Assembly: GCA_023818905.1 (NCBI GenBank)
Contig: JAMWDE010000065.1
Coordinates: 1 to 5,716, forward strand
DNA from: Candidatus Omnitrophota bacterium
Lineage (GTDB): Bacteria; Omnitrophota; Gorgyraeia; Gygaellales; Profunditerraquicolaceae
DNA length: 5,716 nucleotides
Direction of reading: 5' to 3'
The stretch's first letter is position 1; each line of letters starts with the position of its first letter. Under the pieces are notes generated by a model that worked only from the letters and a program-made list of their open reading frames with translations, was not told the origin of the DNA and made no database searches. This document shows, one piece after another, positions 5,042 to 5,716 of the stretch. Both the position numbers and the translations under genes were made by a program.

Positions 5042-5716
5042 GATTGTTTTTGGTACAGACGGTTGGAGAGGGGTTATCAGTAAAGATTTTACCTTTGATA
5101 ATGTCAAGAAGGTTGCCCAGGCAATAGCGGATTATTATAAAGGCTTACAATCTCAGCAACCAGCTCGTATTCAGATAGCAGTAGGCTATGATACGCGTTT
5201 TTTATCTGATAAGTATGCTGAATTATTAGCCGAAGTTTTATCTGGTAACTCAATATCTGTTATACTTTCTGATAGACCCATACCCACACCTATGTTGAGT
5301 TTTACTGTGCGCAATAGAAAACTTACTGCAGGAGTAATGGTTACTGCCAGTCATAATCCCAAAGAATACAATGGGATAAAGATTAAGACCTCTACAGGAG
5401 CAGCAGCAGGTCTGGAGGTTACGCGACAGATAGAGAAATTAGCTAACGAGGTTAGTTTAGTTAGGGAATTGCAGATAAAAGATAAAATCAAAGATGAGAG
5501 ATTAGATAGGGATTACATTAGATTTATACGTTCGTACATCGATCTTAAAAAAATCAAAACTGTAAAATTGAAAGTTTTAGTTGATGTGATGCATGGTAGT
5601 GGTAACAGGTTTATTGCAGAAATCTTAAAAGATGCAAAAATAAAATTTGAGTTTGTACGCGCCGAAATAAATCCTTCCTTTGGTGGTAAGCATCCTGAAC
5701 CCATAGAGGAAAATTT
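5034..5716 (+). CDS. Phosphoglucomutase/phosphomannomutase, N-terminal half (cut by window edge)
   Basis: Alpha-D-phosphohexomutase superfamily enzyme that moves phosphate between C1 and C6 of glucose or mannose (occasionally glucosamine), feeding glycogen, cell-wall or surface-sugar synthesis. The frame is open from the ATG at 5034 to the edge, giving 227 residues, about half of a usual 450-475. The N-terminus reads MSKIVFGTDGWRG, with the conserved GTDGWRG at 7-13. IAVGYDTRFLSDKYAE follows, then RPIPTP, and the phosphoserine loop TASHNP with catalytic Ser106 and then EYNGIK. The second domain begins around KVLVDVMHGSG, and the last visible block is FGGKHPEPIEEN, typical of this family. The DGDxDR metal loop and the sugar-specificity motif lie beyond the window, so glucose or mannose preference cannot be decided. 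The start overlaps the end of rpe by 8 bases, suggesting coupled translation. Confidence 0.92.
   Translation, partial: MSKIVFGTDGWRGVISKDFTFDNVKKVAQAIADYYKGLQSQQPARIQIAVGYDTRFLSDKYAELLAEVLSGNSISVILSDRPIPTPMLSFTVRNRKLTAGVMVTASHNPKEYNGIKIKTSTGAAAGLEVTRQIEKLANEVSLVRELQIKDKIKDERLDRDYIRFIRSYIDLKKIKTVKLKVLVDVMHGSGNRFIAEILKDAKIKFEFVRAEINPSFGGKHPEPIEEN

Noticed and set aside
5513..5704. Minus-strand 63-codon open frame near the right edge
   Set aside because: It lies opposite the phosphohexomutase frame, whose plus-strand translation carries clear family motifs.

Overview
The window is a stretch of a bacterial chromosome, moderately AT-rich, with seven same-strand genes packed tightly behind one visible promoter. 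In order they are rplU (ribosomal protein L21), obg/cgtA (ribosome-assembly GTPase), proB, proA, nadD, rpe and the first half of a phosphoglucomutase/phosphomannomutase gene that runs off the right edge. All are conserved housekeeping genes. The rplU-obg-proB-proA-nadD order occurs in several deep-branching bacterial phyla. Gene content and protein style suggest an uncultured Gram-negative-type lineage, possibly Omnitrophota-like. That placement is a guess from memory and is not demonstrated here.

Layout: bases 1-171 hold no convincing gene. They contain a pair of imperfect 18-base direct repeats (42-59 and 67-84) followed by a terminal-looking TGCAACAACA, which together resemble the end of an IS21-like insertion sequence whose body would lie to the left. 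Immediately after it comes a near-consensus sigma-70-type promoter (TTGATT, 16 bases, TATAAT) that should drive rplU and the rest. From 181 to 5716 the DNA is almost continuously coding. Gaps between genes are 11 to 23 bases, and two junctions overlap (obg/proB by 29 bases, rpe/pgm by 8). No terminator, tRNA, rRNA, CRISPR array or riboswitch was seen.

Functionally the cluster mixes ribosome assembly (L21, Obg), the first two steps of proline synthesis (ProB makes gamma-glutamyl phosphate and ProA reduces it to the semialdehyde), NAD synthesis (NadD), the pentose phosphate pathway (Rpe) and sugar-phosphate interconversion (PGM/PMM). ProB and ProA are direct pathway partners and ProA uses NADPH. 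The other genes probably share transcription rather than a pathway.

The most notable points are the absence of rpmA (L27) from its usual place between rplU and obg, a compact Obg with a shortened N-domain loop and a variant switch II, a proB start (TTG) buried in obg behind a strong Shine-Dalgarno sequence, and the possible IS end abutting the operon promoter. I found no sign of a novel defence, mobile or regulatory system. The region otherwise looks ordinary.
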